Shown: piece after piece, positions 13,035 to 13,039 of the stretch
How positions within the stretch are numbered: the stretch's first letter is position 1
Layout: each line of letters begins with the position of its first letter
Assembly: GCA_902773165.1 (NCBI GenBank)
Contig: CACYDO010000056.1
Span: 1-13,039 of the forward strand
Direction of reading: 5' to 3'
DNA: 13,039 nucleotides
Source of the DNA: an uncultured Ruminococcus sp.
GTDB taxonomy: Bacteria > Bacillota > Clostridia > Oscillospirales > Acutalibacteraceae
Translations under genes and position numbers: made by a program
The notes under the pieces: model-generated
What the model was told of the DNA's origin: nothing
The model's input: the letters and a program-made list of their open reading frames with translations, nothing else
The model's database searches: none

Positions 13035-13039
13035 ATAAA

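Overview
The window looks like chromosomal DNA of a low-to-moderate GC Gram-positive anaerobe of the Clostridia, most like the Ruminococcus/Oscillospiraceae group. The basis is strong purine-rich ribosome binding sites, frequent GTG and TTG starts, lipoprotein signal peptides, Rho-independent terminators, a tRNA without an encoded CCA end, and the protein families present (GHL10-type lipoprotein, DUF4358, DHHW, clostridial SGNH lipoproteins). This placement is inferred from family character, not from a database search.

Left part (1-2899): GC-rich 26-bp tandem repeats and a hairpin open the window. They are followed by a small membrane-anchored protein gene whose start seems broken by one extra base, then a GIY-YIG nuclease-fold protein of the UPF0213 type. 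A GHL10 glycoside-hydrolase-like protein lies convergent to it. That gene diverges over 69 bp from an RluA-type pseudouridine synthase. A hairpin overlapping the pseudouridine synthase stop codon works as a terminator mainly for the opposite strand.

Middle part (2900-6127, minus strand): aroB (3-dehydroquinate synthase) is followed 34 bp later by a cardiolipin synthase, probably as one transcript. Directly upstream of aroB lies a 258-bp element with 18-bp imperfect terminal inverted repeats. It resembles a MITE and fills the whole space between the aroB ribosome binding site and the stop codon of the next gene.

Right part (6128-12754, minus strand): six co-directional genes form what looks like an extracytoplasmic acyl-transfer locus. 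In transcription order these are three paralogous SGNH-hydrolase lipoproteins, a DUF4358 lipoprotein, an MBOAT membrane O-acyltransferase and a DHHW/AlgJ-like SGNH protein. A near-consensus promoter (TTGACA, 17 bp, TATACT) starts the row, and a terminator hairpin lies immediately before the MBOAT ribosome binding site. By analogy with AlgI/AlgJ-type pairs, the MBOAT protein would bring acyl groups across the membrane and the DHHW protein would move them to a surface polymer. The role of the three SGNH lipoproteins is unknown; they share four invariant cysteines and lack the usual Asp three residues before the catalytic His. A tRNA-Gln(UUG) with its own terminator closes the window.
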